From: Streptomyces wuyuanensis
GTDB taxonomy: Bacteria > Actinomycetota > Actinomycetes > Streptomycetales > Streptomycetaceae
Direction of reading: 5' to 3'
Length of the DNA stretch: 64,000 nt
Assembly: GCF_900103455.1 (NCBI RefSeq)
Contig: NZ_FNHI01000002.1
Coordinates: 434,001 to 498,000, forward strand
In this document: positions 27,053 through 35,173 of the stretch, piece after piece
Layout: every line of letters begins with the position of its first letter
How positions within the stretch are numbered: the first letter of the stretch is position 1
Translations under genes and position numbers: made by a program
Notes under the pieces: generated by a model
Told to the model about the DNA's origin: nothing
The model's input: the letters and a program-made list of their open reading frames with translations, nothing else
The model's database searches: none

Positions 27053-27425
27053 GCACGTCCGCGCCGGGTCGCTCCGTCGGCGGCCCGGGTTCGGCCGGAC
27101 GGGCGAGGGGACCCTCCTGAGGCCCCTCATGGGCCGGCCGGGGTTCGCGCTCGCAGCGCTGCCGGGTGGTGCCGTGGCGCGGACGGTTTCGGTCGTGGGG
27201 ATGCCCGCGCGTTCCCGGGCCGGCCGGGGTCCGGGCCGGCAGGGGTCCGCGCCCGTGCCCGGGACGGCACGGCGTCCGCCCCGGCCCGGCGGTCCGGCGC
27301 CGACCCCCACCGCCGCGGGTCCCGCGGACGACCCGCCCGCATCCCCGCCCGTTACCCACGCCGTCTTCCCCGGTTCACCGCCAACTGCTGGGATTCGCAA
27401 GCCGAATGGAACAGGGGAGGCGTGA
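27053..27425. other. 373-bp gap with short GC repeats
   Basis: No gene supported. GGGCCGGCCGGGGT occurs twice (near 27130 and 27220) within a run of similar blocks. The only usable signal is GGGGAGG just before the ATG at 27426. No clear promoter is visible. Confidence 0.5.
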
Positions 27426-28016
27426 ATGAATCTCGTGGTGAACGGTGACGCGGAGAGCGGGCCGGGCGGGTCCGCGGATCCGGTGGTTGACGTGAACGGC
27501 TGGGACGTGTGGGAGGGGGCGCCGGCGCTCGTCGCGTACAGCCTCGGGGGCGGTTACCCGACGGCGGCCGACCCCGGCCCGGCCTCCCGGGGCAGCCGCT
27601 TCTTCTCCGGCGGCAACAGCCCCCGCACCGCGCTCGTGCAGGACATCGTGCTGCCCGCGCAGGGCCGCACGGGGCGGCAGGCCGTCGACGCCGGCCGGGT
27701 CCGGTACACGCTCGCCGGCTGGCTCGGCGGGTACGCGGCCCAGGAGGACGGCGTCCGGCTGTCCGTGGAGTTCCGGGACGGCAGGGGCACGCCGGTCGCC
27801 CTGTCGGTGCTCGGCCCCGTCACGGCGGCCGAGCGGCAGTCCCGTACCGCGCTGCTGGAGCGCACCGCGTCCGCCGCGGTGCCGCCCGGCGCCCGCACCG
27901 CACGGGTGCTGCTCGTCTTCACCCGAAGCGGCGGCGGCACCTCGAACGACGGCTACGCCGACGCCGTCTCGCTCACCCTGACCGCCACCGCGAAGCCTTC
28001 CGGGGGACACCAGTGA
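27426..28016 (+). CDS. Carbohydrate-binding-like protein coupled to PhoD
   Basis: 196 residues. It starts N-L-V-V-N-G-D-A-E-S-G-P-G, the typical beginning of CBM4/9-like and DUF642-like jelly-roll modules, and continues as beta-rich sequence with R-Y-T-L-A-G-W-L-G-G-Y. No signal peptide is present. The stop codon overlaps the GTG of phoD, so they are translationally coupled. Possible roles are a binding subunit that travels with the Tat-exported phosphatase, or a cytosolic partner. The ATG has GGGGAGG at 6 nt. Confidence 0.72.
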   Translation: MNLVVNGDAESGPGGSADPVVDVNGWDVWEGAPALVAYSLGGGYPTAADPGPASRGSRFFSGGNSPRTALVQDIVLPAQGRTGRQAVDAGRVRYTLAGWLGGYAAQEDGVRLSVEFRDGRGTPVALSVLGPVTAAERQSRTALLERTASAAVPPGARTARVLLVFTRSGGGTSNDGYADAVSLTLTATAKPSGGHQ

Positions 28017-29581
28017 CCAGGCTCAACCGTCGTGATCTGCTCAAGGCCGCCGGCGCCGCCGGTGCCCTGAACCTCGCCTGGCCGCTGAGCGCCGGGCTCA
28101 CGCCCGCGCAGGCCCGCGAGGCGGCGGAGGCGCTCGGCGCGGACTACGACCCCGCGCCGTTCACCCTCGGCGTCGCCTCCGGCGACCCGCAGACCGGCAG
28201 CGTCCTGCTGTGGACGCGGCTGGCGCCGGAACCGCTGGCGGGCGAGCAGCCGCTGCCCGAGATCGTTGAGGTCGACTGGGTCGTCGCCACCGACCCGGCG
28301 CTGCGGCGCGTCGTCGCCCGCGGTACGGCCCCCGCGTCCGCGACCCTGGGGCACAGCGTCCACGTCCCGGTCTCCGGGCTCCGCCCGGGCACCCGCTACT
28401 GGTACGCCTTCACGGCGCTCGGCAGGACCAGCCGCACCGGCCGCACCAGGACCGCGCCCGCCGGGCACGTCGCCTCCGTCCGCTTCGCCGCCGCCAACTG
28501 CCAGGCGTTCCACGACGGCTTCTACGCGGCACACCGCGGGATCGCCCGGGAGGACGTCGACTTCGTCGTCCACCTCGGCGACTACATATACGAGCACGGC
28601 CAGGTGGGCGGTGTCCCGGCCGACCACGTCCGCGACCACGAGGGCGGCGAGATCTTCACCGTCGCCGACTACCGTCGCCGGCACGCCCTCTACAAGGGCG
28701 ACCGCTCGCTGCGCGAGGCCCACGCCGCCCACCCCTGGTTCCTCACCTGGGACGACCACGAGGTCGTCAACGACTACTCGGGGACCGGCGGCGGCGCCCC
28801 GTTCATGAAGCGCCGCGCCGCCGCGTACCAGGCCTGGTACGAGAACATGCCGCACCGCGACGCCGGAGCCGCCGCGCTGCCCGACCCCGAGATCCACCGG
28901 ACCCGCCGCTGGGGCGACCTGCTGGAGCTGACCGTCCTCGACCTGCGTTCCCACCGGTCCGCCCAGAACCTGCCGGACGGCACCATCCTCGGCGCCCGGC
29001 AGAAGTCCTGGCTGAAGCGGAACGTCGACCGGGCGCCGGACACCTGGCACGTCTGGGCCAACTCGATCATGCTGAGCCAGCTCCGCGGCCGCCCCGGCGG
29101 TTCGTACATGTTCACCGACCAGTGGGACGGCTTCCTCGCCGAGCGCAAGGAAGTCCTGGGCCATGTGCAGGGCAGCGGCCTGGAGGACCTCGTCGTCATC
29201 ACCGGCGACTGGCACTCCGCCTTCGTCGACGACATCCGGCCCGACTACGACGACCCCTCCTCGCCCGTGATCGGCACGGAGTTCACGGCGCACTCCGTCA
29301 CCTCGGGGGCGTACTCGGCCGACTGGAACAAGGCCAACGGCCCTCTGATGGGCGCGGCCAACCCGCATCTGAAGTACTTCGAGGGCAACCGCTACGGCTA
29401 CGACGTCTACGAGGTCACACCGCGCCGGTTCAGTGCCCACATGCGGGTCGTCGCCGACCGCCGGGACCCGGTCTCGCCCGTCACCACCCTGACCACGTTC
29501 CACGTGGACCGCGGGACGGCGGGCTCGTACGAGGACCCGGCGACGAAGAACTCGCCCGCCCAGTGGCGGAGGGACGGGTAG
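28013..29581 (+). CDS. phoD: Tat-exported alkaline phosphatase D
   Basis: 522 residues. The N-terminus L-N-R-R-D-L-L-K-A-A-G is a twin-arginine signal. A PhoD N-terminal beta domain (about 45-145) leads into the metallophosphoesterase core: V-H-L-G-D-Y-I-Y-E near residue 185, T-W-D-D-H-E-V-V-N-D near 247, and I-T-G-D-W-H-S-A-F near 400. These supply the Fe/Ca ligands of the family. It hydrolyses phosphodiesters and phosphomonoesters outside the cell under phosphate starvation; no PHO box was identified. The GTG start overlaps the upstream stop (GTGA). Confidence 0.94.
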   Translation: MTRLNRRDLLKAAGAAGALNLAWPLSAGLTPAQAREAAEALGADYDPAPFTLGVASGDPQTGSVLLWTRLAPEPLAGEQPLPEIVEVDWVVATDPALRRVVARGTAPASATLGHSVHVPVSGLRPGTRYWYAFTALGRTSRTGRTRTAPAGHVASVRFAAANCQAFHDGFYAAHRGIAREDVDFVVHLGDYIYEHGQVGGVPADHVRDHEGGEIFTVADYRRRHALYKGDRSLREAHAAHPWFLTWDDHEVVNDYSGTGGGAPFMKRRAAAYQAWYENMPHRDAGAAALPDPEIHRTRRWGDLLELTVLDLRSHRSAQNLPDGTILGARQKSWLKRNVDRAPDTWHVWANSIMLSQLRGRPGGSYMFTDQWDGFLAERKEVLGHVQGSGLEDLVVITGDWHSAFVDDIRPDYDDPSSPVIGTEFTAHSVTSGAYSADWNKANGPLMGAANPHLKYFEGNRYGYDVYEVTPRRFSAHMRVVADRRDPVSPVTTLTTFHVDRGTAGSYEDPATKNSPAQWRRDG

Positions 29582-29637
29582 GGGCGAAACCGGGAGGTGC
29601 CCTGCGCAGCCCGGGTCCCCCAGGGACGTGTGTCACA

Positions 29638-29664
29638 CCGGTGCGCGGTTCCGCCGCGCACCGG
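29638..29664 (+). terminator. Hairpin between phoD and the dehydrogenase gene
   Basis: A perfect 11-bp stem, CCGGTGCGCGG with its complement, closes a 5-nt loop, just upstream of the next gene's -10 (29672-29677). Confidence 0.75.
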
Positions 29665-29684
29665 CCCGCCCTACGCTCAAGGTC

Positions 29685-30650
29685 ATGTTCGCCGCATACG
29701 CTGCCCGCATCGACCGCGACCAGCCGCTGAACGGCCTGGAGCTGGGTGACCGCCCGGCCCCCGAGTCCCGTCCCGGTTGGACCACCATCAACGTCAAGGC
29801 CGCCTCCCTCAACCACCACGACCTGTGGTCGCTGCGCGGAGTGGGCCTCGCCGAGGACAAGCTCCCGATGATCCTCGGCTGCGACGCCGCCGGCGTCGAC
29901 GCGGACGGGAACGAGGTGGTGCTCCACTCGGTCATCGGCCAGAGCGGCCACGGCGTCGGCCCGGACGAGCCGCGCTCCATCCTCACCGAGAGGTACCAGG
30001 GCACCTTCGCCGAGCAGGTCGCCGTCCCCAGCTGGAACGTCCTGCGCAAGCCGAAGGAGCTCTCCTTCGAGGAGGCCGCGTGCCTCCCCACCGCCTGGCT
30101 GACCGCCTACCGCATGCTCTTCACCAACGCCGGGGTCCGGCCGGGCGACTCGGTGCTCGTCCAGGGTGCCGGCGGCGGAGTCGCCACCGCCGCGATCGTG
30201 CTCGGCAAGGCCGCGGGCCTCCGCGTCTTCGCCACGAGCCGCGACGAGGCCAAGCGCAAGCGCGCCGTGGACCTGGGCGCGGTCGAAGCGTTCGAGCCCG
30301 GCGCGCGGCTGCCCCGGCGCGTCGACGCCGTGATCGAGACCGTCGGCGCGGCCACCTGGTCGCATTCGGTCAAGTCGCTCCGCCCCGGCGGCACGCTGGT
30401 GATCTCCGGCGCGACCAGTGGGGACCGGCCCTCGCACGCCGAGCTGACCAGGATCTTCTTCCTGGAGCTGAAGGTGGTCGGCTCCACCATGGGCACCAAG
30501 GACGAATTGGAGGACCTGCTCTCCTTCTGCGCCGCGACGGGCGTCCGGCCGGTGATCGACGAGGTGCTGCCGCTGGACAGGGCGCGCGAGGGCTTCGCGA
30601 AGATGGCCTCCGGCGAGCTCTTCGGGAAGATTGTCCTGACCAACTCTTGA
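29685..30650 (+). CDS. Zinc-type alcohol dehydrogenase/quinone oxidoreductase-like protein (MDR)
   Basis: 321 residues of the medium-chain dehydrogenase family. The GroES-like domain contains A-A-S-L-N-H-H-D-L-W-S-L-R-G and L-G-C-D-A-A-G-V. The Rossmann domain has V-L-V-Q-G-A-G-G-G-V-A-T-A near residue 162. The usual structural-zinc cysteines are absent, so it is closer to the NADPH:quinone oxidoreductase branch. Substrate unknown. TACGCT lies 7 nt before the ATG, pointing to a leaderless transcript. Confidence 0.88.
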   Translation: MFAAYAARIDRDQPLNGLELGDRPAPESRPGWTTINVKAASLNHHDLWSLRGVGLAEDKLPMILGCDAAGVDADGNEVVLHSVIGQSGHGVGPDEPRSILTERYQGTFAEQVAVPSWNVLRKPKELSFEEAACLPTAWLTAYRMLFTNAGVRPGDSVLVQGAGGGVATAAIVLGKAAGLRVFATSRDEAKRKRAVDLGAVEAFEPGARLPRRVDAVIETVGAATWSHSVKSLRPGGTLVISGATSGDRPSHAELTRIFFLELKVVGSTMGTKDELEDLLSFCAATGVRPVIDEVLPLDRAREGFAKMASGELFGKIVLTNS

Positions 30651-30676
30651 TGACCCGTCAGTTCCGCTGATGGGAT

Positions 30677-30708
30677 CTCCGGCACTGCCGATCCGCGCCG
30701 TGCCGGAG
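30677..30708 (+). promoter_or_regulatory. Hairpin covering the ribosome site of the GH5 gene
   Basis: CTCCGGCAC (30677-30685) pairs with GTGCCGGAG (30700-30708). The 3' arm contains the GGAG of the GGAGG ribosome site of the next gene (ATG 30716). It could limit translation of read-through mRNA, or simply terminate the upstream gene. Confidence 0.55.
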
Positions 30709-30715
30709 GTCCCGT

Positions 30716-32077
30716 ATGCGCCGCCCACTCGCCGCACTCGTCGGCCTGCTCCTCCTCCTGGTCCTGACCGGTGGCGCGCCCGCCGCCGCGGACCCCCGCC
30801 CCGTGCAGCGGGCCGTGCCCCGGCTCACCGACGACCACGGCCGTGTCCTCACCCTGCGCGGCTGGAACGTCGAGGACAAGGCGCACCGCGGTGAGCAGGC
30901 CCTGTCCGCCATCACCGAGCGTCATTTCCGCGACCTGCGCGCCCAGGGCTTCGGCTTCGCCCGGCTGCTGGTGTTCTGGGACGACCTCGAGCCGGTCCGC
31001 GGCCGCTACAGCGAGCGGTACCTCGACAGGATCGGACGTGTCCTGGACTGGGCGCACAAGCATCGCGTCCGGGTCGTGATCGACGCCCACCAGGACGTCT
31101 TCGGCCCCGCGTTCGGGCACAGGGGCATCCCCGAATGGGCGACCCGTACGGACGGCCTGCCGTTCACCCCGCACCCCGACGACTGGTTCGCCGAGTACTT
31201 CGAGCCGGCCGTGCAGCGGGCGTTCACCCATCTGTACGAGGACGCCGATCTGCGGCGGGCCCAGGCCCGGATGTGGCGGGTGCTCGCCGAGCGCTTCGAG
31301 GGCCATCCGGCCGTGCTCGGCTACGACCTCGTCAACGAGCCCATGGGCGAGCTGCGCGAGGGCGAGGACCTGGCGACGGCCGCCCGCCGTATCGAGCGCG
31401 AGCAGCTCACCCCGATGTACAACCGCCTGGCCGACGCGGTCCGTTCGGCCGACGACGACAGCTGGCTCTTCGTCGAGCCCACCCCGATCGTCGGCGAGGG
31501 CGTCCCCACCGGACTCGGCCGGATCCACGACCCGAAGGTCGTCTACGCCCCGCACTTCTACAACGCCGCGATGGAGGCCGGGGCGGACTACGACCCCGAG
31601 GCCGGCTGGATCGAGTCCTACGAGGCCGCGGTCACCGAGTATCCGAGGCGGTACGGGGTGCCCGTCGTCGTGGGGGAGTGGGGTCCGCTGAACAACTCGC
31701 TGCCGAACATGGGCCGCTTCTACCGCGACGCCCTGGCCTCGATGGGCCGGTACGGCTCGGGCTGGGCGGGTTACGTCTGGTGCTACGGGGGCGGGTACTG
31801 CGCGCTGGACGAGTCGGGCCGCTTCCGTGCGAACAAGGAGCTCACGGCGACGCCCTACGCACCGGCCGTCGCGGGGGTGGTGCGCGAGGAGCGCTGGGAC
31901 CCGGAGCGCGGGGTGTACCGGCTGGTGTACGAGGCGCGCGGATCCCGGCCCACGGAGCTGTCGTTGCCGAGGGGCGAGCGGGGATGGCGGGTCACGGTGT
32001 CGGGCGGGGTGCGGATCGGCGACCTGGTGCTCGCCCGGCCGGGCGAGCGGGTCGGTGTGCTTGTCAACCGACGTTGA
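30716..32077 (+). CDS. Secreted GH5 glycosidase, endoglycosylceramidase-like
   Basis: 453 residues. A Sec signal peptide (1-25, ending G-G-A-P-A-A-A) precedes a (beta/alpha)8 catalytic domain. D-L-V-N-E-P places the acid/base at Glu208 and V-V-G-E-W-G-P the nucleophile at Glu321; V-I-D-A-H-Q-D-V and the early L-R-G-W-N-V are also GH5 marks. The H-Q-D-V-F wording and the C-terminal beta domain are typical of endoglycoceramidases, which release the glycan from glycosphingolipids. A steryl glucosidase is the main alternative. The gene may be transcribed with the dehydrogenase upstream (66 bp). Confidence 0.87.
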   Translation: MRRPLAALVGLLLLLVLTGGAPAAADPRPVQRAVPRLTDDHGRVLTLRGWNVEDKAHRGEQALSAITERHFRDLRAQGFGFARLLVFWDDLEPVRGRYSERYLDRIGRVLDWAHKHRVRVVIDAHQDVFGPAFGHRGIPEWATRTDGLPFTPHPDDWFAEYFEPAVQRAFTHLYEDADLRRAQARMWRVLAERFEGHPAVLGYDLVNEPMGELREGEDLATAARRIEREQLTPMYNRLADAVRSADDDSWLFVEPTPIVGEGVPTGLGRIHDPKVVYAPHFYNAAMEAGADYDPEAGWIESYEAAVTEYPRRYGVPVVVGEWGPLNNSLPNMGRFYRDALASMGRYGSGWAGYVWCYGGGYCALDESGRFRANKELTATPYAPAVAGVVREERWDPERGVYRLVYEARGSRPTELSLPRGERGWRVTVSGGVRIGDLVLARPGERVGVLVNRR

Positions 32078-32109
32078 CGGTCGCCAATTGTCAATGTAAG
32101 TTGACAGGC
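32062..32109 (+). promoter_or_regulatory. Leaderless promoter with two TGTCAA-N6-TTGAC operators
   Basis: Operator A (32062-32079) is TGTCAA-N6-TTGACG and operator B (32089-32106) is TGTCAA-N6-TTGACA. The -35 TTGACG (32074-32079) is the right arm of A; after 17 bp the -10 TAAGTT (32097-32102) lies in B, and the ATG at 32110 follows 7 nt later. Binding at either site would block RNA polymerase. Confidence 0.85.
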
Positions 32110-32319
32110 ATGACCGAAGCAACCGATCTCGCCGAGCGGGCGGGCGACCGCGACCCGCGCGTCGGGCTGCGTGCCGTCGCCGCGCTGCGGCGGCTGCTGG
32201 AGCAACTGGAGGCCGTCCAGGTACGGAGCGCCCGCAACCAGGGCTGGTCGTGGCAGGAGATCGCGGCCGAGCTGGGCGTGAGCAGGCAGGCCGTGCACAA
32301 GAAGTACGGGAGGCAGTGA
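32110..32319 (+). CDS. Small helix-turn-helix protein paired with a Clp-N protein
   Basis: 69 residues. The C-terminal third is a helix-turn-helix: W-S-W-Q-E-I-A-A-E-L-G-V-S-R-Q-A-V-H-K-K-Y. The first half is a charged helix, likely for dimerisation. No ribosome site is present, in line with the leaderless promoter. Two matching operators overlap that promoter, so autorepression is likely. Its stop overlaps the next start by one base (TGATG). Such HTH/Clp-N pairs recur in actinobacteria; the signal they respond to is not known to me. Confidence 0.88.
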   Translation: MTEATDLAERAGDRDPRVGLRAVAALRRLLEQLEAVQVRSARNQGWSWQEIAAELGVSRQAVHKKYGRQ

Positions 32320-32882
32320 TGTTCGAACGGTTCAGCCGAGGCGCACGCGCCGTGGTGACCGGTGCGGTCGGGCACGCGGAGCGGGCGGGTGCCGGTGAGA
32401 TCACCGAGGAGCACATGCTGCTCGCCCTGTTCGACCAGGAGGGCACGAAGGCGTCCTTCGCCTTCCGTGCGCTCGGGGTCGCCGACCGGCGCGCGTCCGT
32501 CGAAGCCGCGCTGGAGGACGCCCGGCGCCGGGGCGGTCTATCGGAGGCGGACGCGGAGGCGCTGGCGGGCCTCGGGATCGACGTCGGCGCGATCGTGTCC
32601 CGCGTCGAGGAGACGCACGGCGCGGGGGTGCTCGCCGGCGACCGTCCGACGTCCCCCGCTCCGGGGAAGGGGTGGAGGTCCGGCCACCGCCCCTTCACCC
32701 GCGAGGCGAAGGGCGTGCTGGAGAAGTCCCTCCGCATCGCGGTCGGCCGCCGCGACCGCACGATCGGCGACGAGCACATCCTGCTGGCGCTGTCGGTCGG
32801 GCGGGGTGTGGTGTCGGAGGTGCTGGCGTCGCACGGGGCCACGTACGAGTCGCTGGAACGGACGATGTTCCCGCGGGTGTGA
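32319..32882 (+). CDS. Clp N-terminal-domain protein without an ATPase
   Basis: 187 residues with two Clp_N repeats: A-R-A-V-V-T-G-A-V-G-H-A-E-R then I-T-E-E-H-M-L-L-A-L-F (10-41), and A-K-G-V-L-E-K-S-L-R-I-A-V-G-R-R-D-R-T-I then H-I-L-L-A-L (about 130-160). In ClpC/ClpA this domain binds substrates and adaptors. Here it stands alone, so it probably acts as a substrate- or adaptor-binding module, perhaps sensing protein damage for the HTH protein. GGGAGG precedes the ATG and the two genes are translationally coupled. Confidence 0.88.
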   Translation: MFERFSRGARAVVTGAVGHAERAGAGEITEEHMLLALFDQEGTKASFAFRALGVADRRASVEAALEDARRRGGLSEADAEALAGLGIDVGAIVSRVEETHGAGVLAGDRPTSPAPGKGWRSGHRPFTREAKGVLEKSLRIAVGRRDRTIGDEHILLALSVGRGVVSEVLASHGATYESLERTMFPRV

Positions 32883-33246
32883 GGGGTCGCGGCCGGCTCG
32901 GGCCCCTGCGGCCGGTGCCCCCGGGCGCACCCGAGCGCGCGGGACGGGCCCGGCATCCCGGCCCGGCGGGGTCCCGCGGAGGAAGGGCGGCCGGAGACTC
33001 CGGTCCGCCGGGTCCCGCGGAGGAAGTGCGAGGGGCGAGGCGGTCGCACCGGCCCGCGTGGGACCGGAACGCGCCGGCGGCGTTCCGCGCGCCGCCCCGG
33101 GATGCGCGAGTCCCGAGCGCCGGCGCCACCGGACCGCACGCGAAGCGCGGGACTCCCTGGTGCGCGCGAAGTGCCGGCCCCCGGGGCGCGCAGGCGCAGG
33201 TGTCACGCCCCGGGCGTGACACCTGCGCGGTGTTCACCCGCGGTGT
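32883..33246. other. 364-bp gap between convergent genes
   Basis: No gene supported. It is extremely GC-rich with several GGTCCCGCGGAGGAAG-like blocks (near 32970 and 33010), and ends in a strong palindromic terminator. Confidence 0.55.
33194..33228. terminator. 35-bp palindromic bidirectional terminator
   Basis: 17-bp perfect arms (GCGCAGGTGTCACGCCC and its complement) around one central base, between the convergent Clp-N and PadR genes. Confidence 0.9.
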
Positions 33247-33252
33247 TCACCC
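33227..33252 (-). repeat. 13-bp tandem duplication at the PadR stop codon
   Basis: GCGGTGTTCACCC occurs twice in succession (33227-33239, 33240-33252). The second copy contains the TGA stop (minus strand) of the PadR gene. Confidence 0.9.
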
Positions 33253-34185
33253 GCCCCCGCGCAGCAGCGCCGAGATGTGCGCCGCCGCCGTCGACAAGTG
33301 GCGGCGTGCCTCGCCGAGTTGGGACGCCGTCACGCCGTGGTCGCGGGCCGCGTCGCGGACGTCGTCCCGGAAGCGGTCCAGGAGGCGTTCGAGGTCGCGC
33401 GCGGGGTCGCCCGACTCCGCCGTGTCCTTCGCCCATTCGGGGCCCGCATCGGCCGGATCGGGCTTGCCGTGCGGCGGCCATGCCGTGCCGCGCGCGGCCA
33501 GTCCGCCCAGCTGCGCGGTCAGTTCGGAGAGCCCCTCCCTCACGCCCGTCGGCCAGTCACCGCGAGCGAAGTGCCCCTGGACCTGGTCCTGGACCTGGCG
33601 GGCGATGCGCTGGACCTCGTCGCGCGCACGGTCCTGCGCCTCCCTGGCCTGGCGTCGGGCGGTCTGCGCCTCCTCGCGGGCCCGGCGCGACTCGTCCTTC
33701 GCCCGGCGCGCCTGCTCCTTCCACTCCTGCTTGGCGCGGCGCAGCTCCTCCTTCGTGGCCTGCCAGGCGTCGTCGCCTGCACCGGAGCCGCCGGCGCTGC
33801 GGCTCTCCGTCGCGGCCGCGCGCATCTCGCTGCGCAACTGGCCCGCGGCGCCGCGCACGTCGTCGCGGATCTCCGCGGCCAGTTCGGAGACGGACTCGCG
33901 GATCTCGAGTTCGAGGTCGGCGAGCTCCCCGCTGCGGCCCGCGAGCTCCTCGCGGCCGGCGTCGGTGATCGAGTAGACCTTGCGCCCGCCCTCGGTGGCG
34001 TGGGTGACCAGGCCCTCGGCCTCGAGCTTGGCCAGGCGCGGATAGACGGTGCCCGCGGACGGCGCGTAGAGCCCCTGGAAACGCTCCTCCAGCAGGCGGA
34101 TGACCTCGTACCCGTGGCGCGGGGCCTCGTCGAGGAGCTTCAGCAGATACAGGCGGAGTCGGCCGTGGGCGAATACGGGGGGCAT
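33247..34185 (-). CDS. PadR-family regulator with a long coiled-coil extension
   Basis: 312 residues; plain PadR proteins are 110-190. Residues 1-85 are the PadR winged helix (R-H-G-Y-E-V-I-R-L-L then Y-P-R-L-A-K-L-E-A-E-G-L-V). About residues 140-205 are strongly charged heptad-like sequence (E-E-L-R-R-A-K-Q-E-W-K-E-Q-A-R-R-A-K and onward), likely a coiled coil, followed by a polar, helical tail. It starts one base after the stop of the DUF4097 gene, so they form an operon. It probably represses that operon through the ATATCG-rich site at 35063-35102. Confidence 0.88.
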   Translation of the reverse strand: MPPVFAHGRLRLYLLKLLDEAPRHGYEVIRLLEERFQGLYAPSAGTVYPRLAKLEAEGLVTHATEGGRKVYSITDAGREELAGRSGELADLELEIRESVSELAAEIRDDVRGAAGQLRSEMRAAATESRSAGGSGAGDDAWQATKEELRRAKQEWKEQARRAKDESRRAREEAQTARRQAREAQDRARDEVQRIARQVQDQVQGHFARGDWPTGVREGLSELTAQLGGLAARGTAWPPHGKPDPADAGPEWAKDTAESGDPARDLERLLDRFRDDVRDAARDHGVTASQLGEARRHLSTAAAHISALLRGGG

Positions 34186-34186
34186 G

Positions 34187-35035
34187 TCAGAGGGCCTTTC
34201 CTGTCTCGTCCTCGTACGGTTCCTCCGCCCGGGGCGGACGGCGCAGGAGGGCGATGGACCCGGACACGGTGGTGGCCCGCAGGGAACCGCTGCCCGCGCC
34301 GAGTGTGCCGGTGATCTTCTTGGCGCCCCATTGTCCGCTGACCCGCAGGTCCTCGAAGGCGTTGGAGACCGCGCCGCTCGCGGTGTTGGCCTCGACGCGG
34401 GCGTCCGCGGGGTGCGGCAGCCGGATGGCCACCTCGCCCGAGACGTTGGTGAGGCGGATGTCCGTGGGCGTTCCGTCGAGGTCGATCGCCATGTCGCCGC
34501 TGACGGAGTCGGCCCGTACGGACGAGCCCGCCCCCTCGATCACGGTCAGGTCCCCGGAGACGGACTGGAAGCGCAGATCGCCGGTGACGCCTTGGGCCTC
34601 CAGGCTGCCGGAGACGGTCTCGGCCCGGACGGTGCCGGAGAGCCCGACGAGCGTCGTGTCCCCGCTGACGCCCCGGACGTCCGTGCGCCCGCGGATGCCG
34701 GAGACGACCGCTCCGGCGCCGACGACGCCGACCTCGACGGTCGCGTCGGCGGGCACGGCGAGGGACACCACCGCGTGGCGGTGCCACCCCTTGCGGTCGA
34801 GCAGCTTGAGGAAGCCCTTCCAGGGCAGGTCCTCGTAGGCGACGGAGACGGTGGAGCCGGACCTCGTCACGATCAGCGGCGGGCCCTCGATCTCGGAGAC
34901 CTCCAGCCGGGCGGAACTCTCGTCGGTTCCGACGACGTTCACCGCCCCGTTGACGATGCGCACGTTGAGGGACGTCACGGGCTCGTCGAAGGTGAGCTTC
35001 GTCGGCTCGGCGACTTCCCATGTCGAGTCGGGCAT
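34187..35035 (-). CDS. DUF4097-type beta-helix repeat protein
   Basis: 282 residues. Short repeated strands with V-S-G-D, V-S-G-S and V-S-G-E turns (residues 125-240) show the right-handed beta-helix of DUF4097 putative adhesins. No signal peptide or membrane anchor is seen, so an adhesin role is doubtful in this protein. GGGAGG precedes the ATG. It is the first gene of a two-gene operon with the PadR regulator, a common pairing in Streptomyces. Its true role is unknown. Confidence 0.85.
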   Translation of the reverse strand: MPDSTWEVAEPTKLTFDEPVTSLNVRIVNGAVNVVGTDESSARLEVSEIEGPPLIVTRSGSTVSVAYEDLPWKGFLKLLDRKGWHRHAVVSLAVPADATVEVGVVGAGAVVSGIRGRTDVRGVSGDTTLVGLSGTVRAETVSGSLEAQGVTGDLRFQSVSGDLTVIEGAGSSVRADSVSGDMAIDLDGTPTDIRLTNVSGEVAIRLPHPADARVEANTASGAVSNAFEDLRVSGQWGAKKITGTLGAGSGSLRATTVSGSIALLRRPPRAEEPYEDETGKAL

Positions 35036-35062
35036 GGTGCTGACCTCCCGGCCTGCCTGGGA

Positions 35063-35102
35063 CGCAACATATCGCGTCTTCTCCGCAACACGATATATCG
35101 CG
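35063..35102 (-). promoter_or_regulatory. Probable PadR operator and promoter of the DUF4097 operon
   Basis: On the plus strand CGCAAC-ATATCGCG (35063-35076) is followed by CGCAACACGATATATCGCG (35084-35102), two direct copies of a CGCAAC...ATCGCG element. The second contains the perfect palindrome CGATATATCG (35091-35100). AT-rich palindromes of this kind are typical PadR targets. Confidence 0.62.
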
Positions 35103-35173
35103 GTGACCGGAAGTCAAGGGGCGCTTGTGAGGGGTGGCGGCAAATGCGGGCAAAGTGCCTTAGCGTGTGGCGC

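Noticed and set aside
30107..33139. A 1010-codon minus-strand frame opposite the dehydrogenase, GH5 and Clp-N genes
   Set aside because: It spans several real genes of the other strand and has no domain or start signal.
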